Part shown: piece by piece, positions 35,170-47,209 of the stretch
How positions within the stretch are numbered: position 1 is the stretch's first letter
Layout: each line of letters opens with the position of its first letter
Source: Armillaria gallica
Lineage: Eukaryota; Basidiomycota; Agaricomycetes; Agaricales; Physalacriaceae
Assembly: GCA_037576215.1 (NCBI GenBank)
Contig: JBANDB010000009.1
Location: forward strand, 3,162,001 to 3,226,000
Reading direction: 5' to 3'
Length of the DNA: 64,000 bases
Position numbers and translations under genes: made by a program
Notes under the pieces: generated by a model
The model's database searches: none
Told to the model about the DNA's origin: nothing
Seen by the model: only the letters and a program-made list of their open reading frames with translations

Positions 35170-38100
35170 CACCCAATGCCCTAGGTCTTTTGCAAAATAT
35201 CCTATTATATTTGAAAACGGAATCACAAAAGAGTCCTATTGAATAGATCTATCATTATAAGCATTTATTTTTGCCTGCAATATAGAATATAGGCTGTGAT
35301 ATCCTATTATGGGTTGCGATATGGGTAGTGGGTCTAGGAGGTGCTATTTTTAGGATGGGATGATGAGGAGAGGGTGTATTATTAGTATCAATTCTGCATT
35401 TTTGCTATTTTTAAGGTTAGGGTCAGATTTAGAATGCCAGATCAATGTTTCTCAAAAATATAGCCCATTCCTTATTGGGATAGGCTATAATCAAATTCTA
35501 GGCCTCTTATAATAATCTATAATTAGATAGCATGGTGACCCCATCAATATTTGGCCGAAAATGGCTGGATGGATCAAAAGAAAAAAAAATGCATTAAAAA
35601 TCTGCTTTTTCTCAATGGATTGTGCTAATATTAAAAAGAGAACCTTGCCCAGTATTGTTCTTGATGTCTGTGAGGTTATTTCATCGAAATGCAACCAGAA
35701 ATGGATGGATGCATCGAAATTGGTTTGGATGTAGTGGCAGTGCAGAATGCCATCAATAATATCAGTCCATTTTCGGACTAAATAGGGGTTTAGGCTTATT
35801 GGAGTATCCTCTGGGTGGTTGGTGGGCCAGGGGATGGTACTATTATATACCCAAATATAAATAACATAAAAGCAAACCACCTAGTGAAGTATGGGGGCCC
35901 TGGAGAGTGGTTAAAAGGGCTAAAATAGTGAAAAATAACGAAAATGAGCAGAAAATCCGCATTTGGGGTGGTTTCTAGGTACTGGATGGGCCAGGGGATG
36001 GTACTAGTATATGCCTAAAGATAGATAACACAAAAGAAAAGCCTCTGATGAGGTATGGGGGCCCTGTGGAGTGGGTAAAATAGTGAAGAATAGCGAAAAT
36101 AAGCAGAAAATTCGCTTTTTATGGTGCTACATACATCAGATCACTTCAGGAACTTCACCATTCGATTTCTACACTATGAAAACCTTAGAATACATCCTTA
36201 TTAGTTATATATGAGTACCAGAACACTGTGAAAAATAGGGAATTGAGGGGTAAATACGCATTATCTTGTTTTCTAAGCATCGGATTGCTCTGAGAGTGGT
36301 ACCATTCAATTCCTTGACCCTTCAAACCCCCAAACTACTCTAGGTTTCATTTATGGGATCTCAGTATTGATCATAATAATGATATAACAGTTTAGGAGAG
36401 GCACATATGAATATTCATATTTCTGAGGCTTGGAAAATTTCGGAGTTGTTGCCAATGGCTTCCTTGACCTTATAAATCCCCAGAATACCCCAGGAGCACA
36501 TTATAAACCTTATCAATCCATGGTAAAAAGAGTGATAGTGAAAATCTCTGAAATACCATATAGCTTGCATTTCTGAGTCTTGGAGAAGGTATTTCTGATA
36601 TAAAATACACTATATTTATTGTATAATAGTGTGTACAAAAGACTAGAATGATCTGACATGTATTGGCAGAGATATAAGGTGATCTTTCTGAAAAAAAGGA
36701 AGAGCATCACCCAGATTTTGATGTTCTGGTCATCCTATGGCCTGGGGACTATCAAATTCAGATTCCTGGACCCAAAAAATAGTAGGAACACCAATCATCC
36801 TTGGGGTCTATGTGTCAAAACTCTGAAGTAATAAGTGTGCACTCAGTTATACACAAAGATATCCTCTGTGCATAGATATTGCACTATTAAAAATTACCCC
36901 TAAGGATGATACATCAGTCTAATGTTTTTTGGGTCTAGGAATCTGAATTTGATAGTCCCCAGGCCATAGGATGACCAGAACATCAAAATCTGGGTGATGC
37001 TCTTCCTTTTTTTCAGAAAGATCACCTTATATCTCTGCCAATACATGTCAGATCATTCTAGTCTTTTGTACACACTATTATACAATAAATATAGTGTATT
37101 TTATATCAGAAATACCTTCTCCAAGACTCAGAAATGCAAGCTATATGGTATTTCAGAGATTTTCACTATCACTCTTTTTACCATGGATTGATAAGGTTTA
37201 TAATGTGCTCCTGGGGTATTCTGGGGATTTATAAGGTCAAGGAAGCCATTGGCAACAACTCCGAAATTTTCCGAGCCTCAGAAATATGAATATTCATATG
37301 TGCCTCTCCTAAACTGTTATATCATTATTATGATCAATACTGAGATCCCATAAATGAAACCTAGAGTAGTTTGGGGGTTTGAAGGGTCAAGGAATTGAAT
37401 GGTACCACTCCCAGAGCAATCCGATGCTTAGAAAACAAGATAATGCGTATTTACCCCTCAATTCTCTATTTTTCACAGTGTTCTGGTACTCATATATAAC
37501 TAATAAGGATGTATTCTAAGGTTTTCATAGTGTAGAAATCGAATGGTGAAGTTCCTGAAGTGATCTGATGTATGTAGCACCATAAAAAGCGAATTTTCTG
37601 CTTATTTTCGCTATTCTTCACTATTTTACCCACTCCACAGGGCCCCCATACCTCATCAGAGGCTTTTCTTTTGTGTTATCTATCTTTAGGCATATACTAG
37701 TACCATCCCCTGGCCCATCCAGTACCTAGAAACCACCCCAAATGCGGATTTTCTGCTCATTTTCGTTATTTTTCACTATTTTAGCCCTTTTAACCACTCT
37801 CCAGGGCCCCCATACTTCACTAGGTGGTTTGCTTTTATGTTATTTATATTTGGGTATATAATAGTACCATCCCCTGGCCCACCAACCACCCAGAGGATAC
37901 TCCAATAAGCCTAAACCTCTATTTAGTCCGAAAATGGACTGATATTATTGATGGCATTCTGCACTGCCACTACATCCAAACCAATTTCGATGCATCCATC
38001 CATTTCTGGTTGCATTTCGATGAAATAACCTCACAGACATCAAGAACAATACTGGGCAAGGTCCTCTTTTTAATATTAGCACAATTCATTGAGAAAAAGC

Positions 38101-38535
38101 AGATTTTTAATGCATTTTTTTTTTCTTTTGATCCATCCAGCCATTTTCGGCCAAATATTGATGGGGTCACCATGCTATCTAATTATAGATTATTATAAGA
38201 GGCCTAGAATTTGATTATAGCCTATCCCAATAAGAAATGAGCTACATTTTTGAGAAACATTGATCTGGCATTCTAAATCTGACCCTAACCTTAAAAATAG
38301 CAAAAATGCAGAATTGATACTAATAATACACCCTCTCCTCATCATCCCATCCTAAAAATAGCACCTCCTAGACCCACTACCCATATCGCAACCCATAATA
38401 GGATATCACAGCCTATATTCTATATCACAGGCAAAAATAAATGCCTATAATGATAGATCTATTCAATAGGACTCTTTTGTAATTCCATTTTCAAATATAA
38501 TAGGATATTTTGCAAAAGACCTAGGGCATTGGGTG
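35170..38535. mobile_element. Fold-back element: 3.4 kb near-perfect palindrome
   Basis: Two arms of about 1.64 kb (35170-36806 and 36896-38535, inverted) around a spacer of about 89 bp, with only scattered mismatches. The outer ends are CACCCAATGCCCTAGGTC and its complement. The 7-bp direct repeat GTCAGGA (35163-35169, 38536-38542) looks like a target duplication, and removing the element with one copy joins element C pol in frame (MVV-RRDSLL). The short ORFs in the arms are mirror copies of each other (for example 36513-36710 minus and 36994-37191 plus) and match nothing. Non-autonomous inverted-repeat transposon; superfamily unknown. Confidence 0.88.
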
Positions 38536-38542
38536 GTCAGGA

Positions 38543-39182
38543 GAGATTCTCTATTGACTGACCCTTCCCAAGCTGTAGGCCCTGAGGAACAGGCTTTGCG
38601 AAGCTGACCAAGTGTTTCAAAGTCACAAGGGGAAACAGGTAATGCTGGTAAGTCCGACTCTTCAGCCCAAGCAAAGCCCGCTGTCCCCCTCGGAAACGGC
38701 TCCTCGAATGCTGTTACAGATCCCTGACCCAACAACTTCTCAGGATACTGCAGAGCTGAAGAAGATACTAGGAAGGAAGCCGCTAGCATGCAGGCAGTAA
38801 AAGGGGGCATCAGGTAACTATGATTGAAGTACCTGACGACGAAGACAACACCTCGTTCCGGAAATGGCTTGCCCTTGGCAGCCCAATGATTTCTCCAAAG
38901 CCACACATCGTGACACTTCCAATGCCACCCAAATCCCCGACACATGCAACAAAGACGCTCCCTAACGAGGGGGTGACCTCGCCAACGGTAGCTGTGTCCA
39001 GAGCGGTCAGTGCAAAGGTTCAAGAGGTCCCCCATCGATGGATGAAGCCCTTTGAGATAGATTGGACATTACGAGCTGTCCGCAAGGTGCACAACAACAA
39101 TGCCGCTCGCACCGTCCTTTGCTTATGGATCCACAAGGATTGAATTAGAGAACTCTCGGACGAGTTGCTCCATGAACTCTGA
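38543..39182 (+). pseudogene. Element C pol, second fragment
   Basis: Matches the stretch just upstream of the protease in A and B: IEVPDDEDNTSF against IPDNEDDTSF in A, and VPHRWMKPFEIDWTLRAV against VPHRWLKPFGAEWTLHGI. A TGA near 39141 and others break it. It ends at TCTGA (39178-39182), the target duplication of B2. Confidence 0.75.
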
Positions 39183-39652
39183 TGTTACGATTTATTCGTT
39201 TTCTTGCATCTTATCTTATCTTTGGTAGATAAGATAAGATGCTTACTCACTCACTATCTTTAGACCCACGACTCCTGGAGAGTCTTCATAAATCTTCACA
39301 TCACTATCATGTCACGCTTAGTCGACGTGTATGCGACATGTACTCAATACGACACAACACGTATTGAGCACGCCTTATTCTCAGCTACTGTGTATTTGGC
39401 TTATTCACTTTCTAACATGGTAGCCTCATCTTAGTACCTTAAACGGACCTTGACTTTAGTATATAAGTAGCTTACTCAAAGCCTGTATTTCCCTAGCTTT
39501 GAGCTAAAGTTTATTTATACCAAAACACATTCCTTCCCGCTAAGAGCTCCTAAAGTGAGTCTTGGGCATCAACCATCACAAGGGCTAGATGGTGACTGTA
39601 CGAACGCGATACAGCTGATCTATTCACCTTTGGTTGAAGTTCGGGTCTTACA
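39183..39652 (+). repeat. Element B2 5' LTR
   Basis: 470 bp. The GATAA inverted repeat is at 39206-39242, TATATAAG at 39460-39467 and the self-complementary segment at 39495-39507. Confidence 0.95.
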
Positions 39653-39666
39653 ATTAGCTCAAAGCT
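39495..39666 (+). promoter_or_regulatory. Element B2 putative self-primer (39495-39507) and PBS (39654-39666)
   Basis: AGCTTTGAGCTAA and its exact reverse complement TTAGCTCAAAGCT, placed as in B1. Confidence 0.78.
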
Positions 39667-39697
39667 TCTTACAGTCTTTTCACTAGAACACTGCTTC

Positions 39698-40375
39698 ATG
39701 GAGAACGATGACGCTCGTATTATAGCAATCGCACTAGGAATACCCAGCGCAACTCTCGTCTCCATTGCCCTCATTCTTGCTGTCAGGTTCCACTATAGGA
39801 CAAGACAACTACAGCTCCGACAACAAGAAGAGGCGCACCATACCACCCCCTCAGTCATTACAGATAACTCCAATGGCATCCTGCTCGAGCAGCAGCCACC
39901 CCGACTCTTCGCACCCATACCACGGCGACCGATCCCAATCCACCAGTTCGTTGGACCAGGAGTCAACGAAATGGAGGCAAACGTTTCTGAGCAGGTTTCT
40001 CCCATCATCCCAGAGAGAAATGCTCCTACCTCTCCCGGAAGGACCCTGGCCAATGTCAACATCACCTCCGAGCATCCCGCCGCCTATTATGCCTCGCTTG
40101 TCCCTCGAACTCCCACACCTGACATGGACTCCCAAGTCACCACCCCAAGGAGGAGACGTAACGTGGGCTGCAACACACAACCCGTCGCCCCAGCCACCAA
40201 TAATGACCCTGGGGCTGACAGGAACCCTGCTCCACCACCCACAGCCGGTGTTACTCCTGAGGAGTTCTGGGATAACGTCGACATCCCCTACAGTGCCTAC
40301 TTCCCCGCTCCCACCTGTAACTCACCCAACCACCGTACACCTCCCCCAAGGGGCCACAGAACCCTCACGACATAG
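39698..40375 (+). CDS. Element B2 leader ORF with transmembrane segment (225 aa)
   Basis: ATG 39698 (MENDDARIIAIALGIPSATL). A hydrophobic helix at residues 7-29 is followed by HYRTRQLQLRQQEEAHH, then a Pro-rich region with FAPIPRRPIPIHQF and TPEEFWDNVDIPYSAYFPAP. It ends at TAG 40373-40375, where B1 has TGG, so the intact protein was probably longer. gag follows in the +1 frame, as in B1. Likely a membrane-anchored accessory protein or the true N-terminus of gag; unknown. Confidence 0.6.
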   Translation: MENDDARIIAIALGIPSATLVSIALILAVRFHYRTRQLQLRQQEEAHHTTPSVITDNSNGILLEQQPPRLFAPIPRRPIPIHQFVGPGVNEMEANVSEQVSPIIPERNAPTSPGRTLANVNITSEHPAAYYASLVPRTPTPDMDSQVTTPRRRRNVGCNTQPVAPATNNDPGADRNPAPPPTAGVTPEEFWDNVDIPYSAYFPAPTCNSPNHRTPPPRGHRTLTT

Positions 40376-40664
40376 GACTACCCTGTCTGGAACCGAGAGC
40401 AGGCACTCAAGCCTGTACACGTCGAGGAACCTGTTGCTGGTCCCTCAACCCTCCAAGTTCCAAGACGTCCCACCAGGTCCCCACATAGATCCGCGAACCG
40501 ACCCCCTCACGCAAGTCATTGGGAGTGACTCGCTCAACGATTCAGGGAACGACCAACACCACTGCCCGAGTTCATGCGCCTGCCAGATGAGCCCAACGAG
40601 TCAAGCACCGCCGTTGGGACACCTCCCCACCGTCCCTCTACCCCCTTCCCATGACTCACGATCG

Positions 40665-42190
40665 ATGGAATCCCCAAGTCATCCAGCGAGCAGACACAGG
40701 AGCACTCGCCCTACTACCCCAGTGAGGATGACGCTAACTGACGCCATCAACTTTTACAATGAAACTGACAACGACCCCACAGTCCCTACTCCCACTATAT
40801 TAAGGCAAGCAACATTTTTAAATATTTATAATTACTTCGCCTTCGAATTACCCTTTTCCTTGGTTTGGGGAGCTTCCCAAGCCGGGAATGATTATTTTAT
40901 GAAGAAAAATAGAGGTCTCCCAGCCGATGAGATCTTACAATACGAGGCGGAGCAGAGCGCTCGCGCCTTGTGGAATGCAGTACACCTGGATGCCGTAATC
41001 GAGGAATTCCCTGATTATGAAGAAGCTGCACAAGAGATCGAGATCCAGGAGCCGATGCCAGATGAGCCCCCAGTAGCGCCTCCCCAAGTCACTAATACCT
41101 TCGCCTACGTCACCAGGCAGGCAGCCCCAGGAACATACCAACCGGGATACCAGCCATTTGCCGGTGGCGGCCATGGAGCAGGCAGAGGAGGAGGTGGTGC
41201 ACAACCTGCACAACCACCTCCCACCCCACCAGTACGGGTAATGCTTCCACGCTTCCCCACCCCTCCAGCGATGCCAGACCCACCTGTACCTTGGGAGCTA
41301 CAAGCCGGAGCCATCGCCCCCTACGACGACTTCAAGCCAAAAATCTTGAAAGAAGTCGACGATTTCAAGGGGGATCCTACCGACATCGCTCGCTTCTTCC
41401 TAAAATGCAAACTGCACTTGATGTGTTCAACCGACACTTCCGACACCACCCTCATAAAGTCATCTTCTGTGTCTCTCGACTTGCAGAAGACGCCAAAAAG
41501 TGGTGGCAGTTGGCTGCACAGATCATAGGAAAGACACCTGACAGAGAACAGCAATACCTGACTTACGAAGTCTTCGTGGATGAACTCAAGAAAAGATTCT
41601 GGAAGGATGCTGATGCGCAGTTAAAATACACGCAGTGGGAGAAGCTTAGGCAAGCAGACCACAAGGACAGCAACAAGTTCTTCCAGCTCTTTGAAGAGCT
41701 AGCTTACCACACTGGAGTACACAGTAATGACCAAGTCATGCTCCACCAGATCATGAAAGCCACCTGCCCAACGAGTAAAAATACTATATACTCGGCTGAT
41801 GGGGATGTGCCAGTTGGCTACGAAGACTGGAAGGCTCGTCTGCTCTGGATCGACTATAACTGGTGTCTCAAGCAGGCAGAAGGAACGACAATGACACTGA
41901 CCCGATCACAGAAGATGACCACGCCTGTACAGGGTGGTCAAACAAAGGTCCCTGTACCAACAATAACAACGGCCACAGGGACGACTTACGGAGGACGTGG
42001 ACAGCTGATAAATGTCGACGCTGCTAAGGCAGCCTCAGTATGCTTTAGATGTGGCAAGAAAGGCCACTTCAGGAATGACTGCCCTACCGCGCCAAGAACC
42101 TGAGCCGAGGCATTGCGACACGCAAATGTCTACTGGGACGCTCAGGATAACCTCTCAACAATTGAGGAGGGAAAAGAAACTGCCACGTAG
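40665..42190 (+). pseudogene. Element B2 gag with zinc knuckle
   Basis: ATG 40665 (MESPSHPASRHRS), aligned with B1; the frame is already open upstream from 39765. One base is missing near 41418 (CACTTGATG where B1 has CACTTCGAC), shifting the frame. It continues HHPHKVIFCVSRLAEDAKKW, FWKDADAQLKYTQWEKL and the knuckle CFRCGKKGHFRNDC (42043-42084), then TGA 42101-42103. The conserved tail AEALRHANVYWDAQ runs to TAG 42188-42190. Confidence 0.85.
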
Positions 42191-45100
42191 ATAACGATTC
42201 AATCTACCCGGCGATCAAGGACTTAGTTTTGGCTGGTACGCCTATCACACTTCACTCATGTACTTATATATCGCCTGTAGCATCTACCACGCATTCAAAT
42301 ATACCTGCGACTTCGCAATCAGACCAGGAACTAAGCAAGAATCATTCACAGGAATCCACAGGAATGGGTGTGGTAGTCGTTGAGCTACCGGTTTGACATT
42401 TGGCAAGTAGCCCATTATGGGTGAAAGCGGACGGTAAGTCACCCACCATAGTGACACCCATCATACCGGCATTGCACCAGTCGAGTGGCCTTTGGAAGGC
42501 ACACACAGTGACAAATGAGTGACTGGATGGGGCAGGGGTTCTGGTAGCTGAAAGGCATCCCCCTGGAAGAGCGGCTCTACGGAGTCCCTGCTGTGCAGGG
42601 AGTTTCGAGGGAATAGCTTTGGCGAAACCTCCTCTGGTAAAAGAGAACACCACACAGTTACCAAAGTGTAAATCCCACAAAGGGGCTTTGGGGAAAGCTG
42701 AGGATGACACACTCGACTCAGGATATTGGAAAGCTGAGGGCGATACACTCGACTCAGGATATAACAGGACTATGGATGACAAAGATCACAATGTCAAAGC
42801 GACGAGGGACACGGCGAGGGACTATTTGCCCTCGGTCCTGAAGATGGACAAACCGGAGTCAGGTAAGGGCCCCTGATCAGTTGCCAATGCCTATCATGAT
42901 AAAGGGCGACCTGACGATGGGGGAATGCCGAATGAAACGAGGGACCTGCAACAGAACACAGGCCCAAAGGAACCAGGGGAAGGCGACCACTTGTCGACGG
43001 TGAGAAGCGTAGGCAATCATCGTCCAGTGGTGTCAGCCCAACCTGCTGTCTCTTTACGAGATGGCACCTTTGAGGAAAGCACCTCCCATTCCACGACTGA
43101 CCAGAATGCCGCAGGATTGGAAGCTGCTAGCGCCCAGGCAGTACAAAGGGGGCATCAGGTAGCTACTCTGAGAGAAGTACCTGATCACAAGGACATTACC
43201 AGTTTCATGATGAACAAGAACGCTAAATTAACCCCTTTAGACTTAGAAACTGCAGTGACCTCACCGACGGTAGTTGAGCCCATATGGGTCGACGCAAAGG
43301 TTGAAGAGGCCCTGCAACTGTCCCGCACCTATACAAGCAGACAGACCTATAGAGAATGGCTCAAACCATTTGGAGCAGAATGGACTCTACGTGGCATAGT
43401 ACAAGCACAGACGGAGTTGGAAGTGAAAGCAATCCTAAAAAACTGGATTCACAAGGCATGCACAGAGGAGGTCATTGACTCAATGATTGAAGCAATGAGG
43501 GGGATGAAGCGAATCAACGCACTTTGGTGGCTTCACGAGCTGCAAGAGCCGAAGCGACGTATCAGCATGCTAAGCGATAAAGGGAAAGACCTGGTTATCC
43601 CCATCATTCTCGGGGCACCAGGAATGCTTCCCAATATCTCTACAACCGCGTTGGTAGACAGCAGGTGCACCAGCAGCGCTATCAATCAAAAATTCGTTGA
43701 ACAACACAACATCCCGACTCAACCAATGGCCGCCCCAATCCCAGTCTATAATGCTGATGGAACCAAGAACTCAGAAGGATCAATTACCCAATATGCCGAG
43801 ATCGAACTAAAAATCGGGGATCATTCTGAACAAATAGATCTAGCCATAATGGATCTTGGTGATAAGGAAATCTTCCTCGGTCACAATTGGTTAGCTCAGC
43901 ATAATCCGATCATCAATTGGAAGACAGGAGGATTAACGTTTGCACAGTGTGAATGCCGTAAGAACCCATTTGTGCTACCCGATGCGGATCCCAACGACAA
44001 ATGGGACGAGGAACTGGAAGAGGGAGATACAATTCTTGCAATAGATTTCACACGGGCTATTCTCATACGTGCTCATCATGCCAATGGCTTAGCCACCGTG
44101 GCCAACGCAGACAAGGAGACCAAAACATTCAAGGAGATGGTCCCAGAGTGGTGTCGGGATTTCAACGATCTGTTCAACAAAGACAGTTTCGACAAACTCC
44201 CTGAACCAAAGACATGGGACCATGCCATCAAGCTTACTCCGAATGCAAGCGCCAATCTAGATTGCAAGGTCTACCCTCTAAACCGAAACGAACAGGCCGA
44301 GCTCGACAAGTTCTTAGACGAGAACCTCTCAAGTGGACGAATATGACCATCCAAGTCACCCATGGCTTCACCATTTTTCTTCATCAAAAAGAAGGATGGC
44401 AAGCTGCGACCAGTCCAGGATTATAGAAAGCTCAACGAGATGACAATTAAAAATCGTTATCTGCTCCCTCTAATCTCAGAACTAATGGACAAACTGCGGG
44501 GCGCCAAGTATTTTTCCAAGCTCGATGTTCGGTGGGGATACAACAATGTACGCATCAAAAGTGGCAATGAGTGGAAGGCGGCATTCAGAACTAATCGGGG
44601 TTGTTCGAACCCACGGTTATGTTCTTCAGACTCACCAATTCACCCACCACCTTCCAATGGATGATGAATGACATCTTTAAGGATCTCATTGCATCAGGCA
44701 CTGTTACAGTGTACCTCGATGACATCCTCATCATGTCCAGGACCAAAGAGGAGCATCGCCACATCACGTGCGAGGTTCTAAGACTCCTCCGAAAGAACAA
44801 GCTCTTCCTTAAAGCAGAAAAATGTGAGTTTGAAACCCTGGAAACAGAATACCTCAGAGTCATCATCAGTGAAGGAAGCATCCGCATGGACCCAGTCAAG
44901 ATCACAGGAATCGCAGAATGGCCTGTACCAATCAAGAAGGTACAGCTCCAATCGTTTTTAGGCTTTACCAACTTCTACAGGCATTTCATCAAAGGATACA
45001 GCAAAGTCATCAAGCCGATGACCCAGCTGACTGGAAACAATCCATGGAAGTGGGGGAAAGCGCAACAGGATGCCTTTGAAGAGTTGAAGAGATTACTGGC

Positions 45101-47209
45101 CAAGGAGGTGGTACTAGCCATACCCATGGAAGAAGGAAAATTCCGTGTAGAAGCAGACACCAGCGAAGGAGCCGTAGGAGCAGTTCTATGCCAGGAACAG
45201 GACAGCAAATGGCGCCCCATCGCATTCCTGTCCAAATCCCTCACGACTACAGAACGAAATTACAAAATTTATGACAAAGAGCTACTCGCAATAATGCTCG
45301 CACTCGACGAGTGGAGGCACTACCTAATGGGCACAGCTCAGGACTTCGAGATATGGACAGATCACCAAAATCTCCAGTATTTCCAAAAACCCCAGAAGCT
45401 AAACTGACGCCAAGTGCGTTGGGTTACTGAGCTGGCCGAGTACCATTTCACACTGCACCACAAATCAGGAACTGCGAACAAAAAGGCCGACTTACTCAGT
45501 CGCAGAGCAGATCACGAGCAAGGAAAGGAGGACAACGATGAGGTTACCATCCTCAAACCTGAGCACTTCCGGGCACTAGTCATGCCCACTATCGAAGAAA
45601 CCCATTCCAAGATAAAGCAAGCCACGCTCAACCACCACTGATGGGACAAAAACATTGTGACTTCCCTTAACCACGACCGAGGACTGAAAATGAATGACAG
45701 GCTGATCTTTTACAACTCCCGCATTTACGTTCCTTCTGACCACACGTTACAAGGCGAAATAATCGCACAAGTTCACAACCACATCACAGCAGGACACCCC
45801 AGCATAGAGAAGACTAAAGAACTCATCTTACGAGAATATTGGTGGCCCAGGATGAAAAAAGACATAGAGGACTATGTCTGCAGCTGCGAAATGTGTCAAC
45901 GAACCAAGTCAAGCACACAACCAAGAGCAGCACCGCTTCATCCAAACACCATCCCATCCCGACCCTGGACTCATATCTCCATCGATATGGTGACTGGTTT
46001 ACCTAAGAGTAACGGTTTTGATGCAATCCTAATGATCGTCGACCGTTTCTCTAAGGAAATCATACCTGTCGCATGTACAACAGAGATGTCATTGGAAGGG
46101 TGGGCCAAAATCCTACGAGACGAAGTTTACACCAGACATGGGATGCCACAGGTTGTTATCAGCAACCGAGGCACTGTGTTTGTATCCAAGTTCATGAAAG
46201 ACCTTTATGACTTGCTTCAAATCAAGGCAAACATATCCACCGCCTACCACCCACAAACTGACGGACAGACTGAGCGAGTGAATCAGGAGGTTGAAAAATA
46301 CCTCTGGATTTTTGTCAATCACCGCCAGAATGACTGGGTTGAATGGCTATCCCTCGCGGCTTTCGCTCACAATAACCGCACCCACTCCGCAACAGGCAAG
46401 AGTCCCTTCGAGATTAACAACGGCTTTCATGCTGACCTTCTCCCTGGCATGAAACCCTGAGCACCCTTCAGAACACTGGCCTCAACCACATTCGTTTCAC
46501 AGATACAGAAAATCCATGCTGAGGCAAAGCAAGCACTCGAGAAGGCCGCCGACCAGATGAAAGCCCAATATGACAAAAAGAAAAGACCTGCAGTTGATTA
46601 CTCAGTGGGAGACAAAGTTTGGCTCGATACAACCAATCTGGCGCTTCCATGTCCAAAGAAAAAACTCACAGATAAAAAAACAGGCCCATTCCCCATCATC
46701 GCCAAAATCGGAGCTTCGGCATACAAATTAAAACTCCCAACAGGCTGGCGCATCCATCCAGTCTTCAACGAATCACTCTTAACACCCTACACGCCACCCG
46801 CATTCCCTAATCAGGAACAGCTGCCTCCACCACCACCCGTCCTTGTTGACAGGGAGGAGCACTATGAAATCGAGCATGTACTTGACCATAGAGACCAAAA
46901 GGTCTGAGGAAAGGCTGGTGAACCATGGCACTGGGTCACAGATTATTTTGTCAAATGGAAAGGGTATGGACCTGAATCAAACAGCTGGGTAAAGGAAGGA
47001 GATACGGACACAACAGAGCTTGTCGACGAGTACCTCGCCTCGAAGGTGAATCATATCAAGCATGACACAGGAGATTGGCAATCCTATATGGAACCATTCT
47101 CTGGGTGCCAAGTTTGGTATGACCAACAGCTAGACTGGGATCAATTTGGTGGCAACGACGACCCTTCGACATATTTGAAACTGCCGCTCCGAAGCAATGA
47201 AATCCCATA
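42191..47209 (+). pseudogene. Element B2 pol: protease to chromodomain
   Basis: A long open stretch 42925-44346 covers the linker, protease and start of RT. The protease active site reads LVDSRCTSSAIN (about 43655), with Gly replaced by Arg in the D-S/T-G triad. RT has [13 protein letters not shown] and YLDDILIMSR (about 44713), with a one-base loss near 44600. RNase H has VEADTSEGAVGAVL. The integrase has GHPSIEKTKELILREYWW and [11 protein letters not shown], with Asn for the second catalytic Asp in ISNRGTVF (about 46160), as in B1. The chromodomain YFVKWKGYGPESNSW (about 46948) is intact to TAA 47207-47209. In-frame stops at 42874, 44344, 45405, 45639, 46458 and 46905 are all TGA. Confidence 0.9.

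Noticed and set aside
36513..37191. Two identical 65-codon ORFs as a toxin/immunity or duplicated gene pair
   Set aside because: Identity follows from the palindrome; the hydrophobic composition fits random AT-rich translation.
35491..38198. Mirror-image ORFs inside the palindrome as genes
   Set aside because: They are duplicates created by the inverted arms, start or end without context, show AT-driven composition and match no family.
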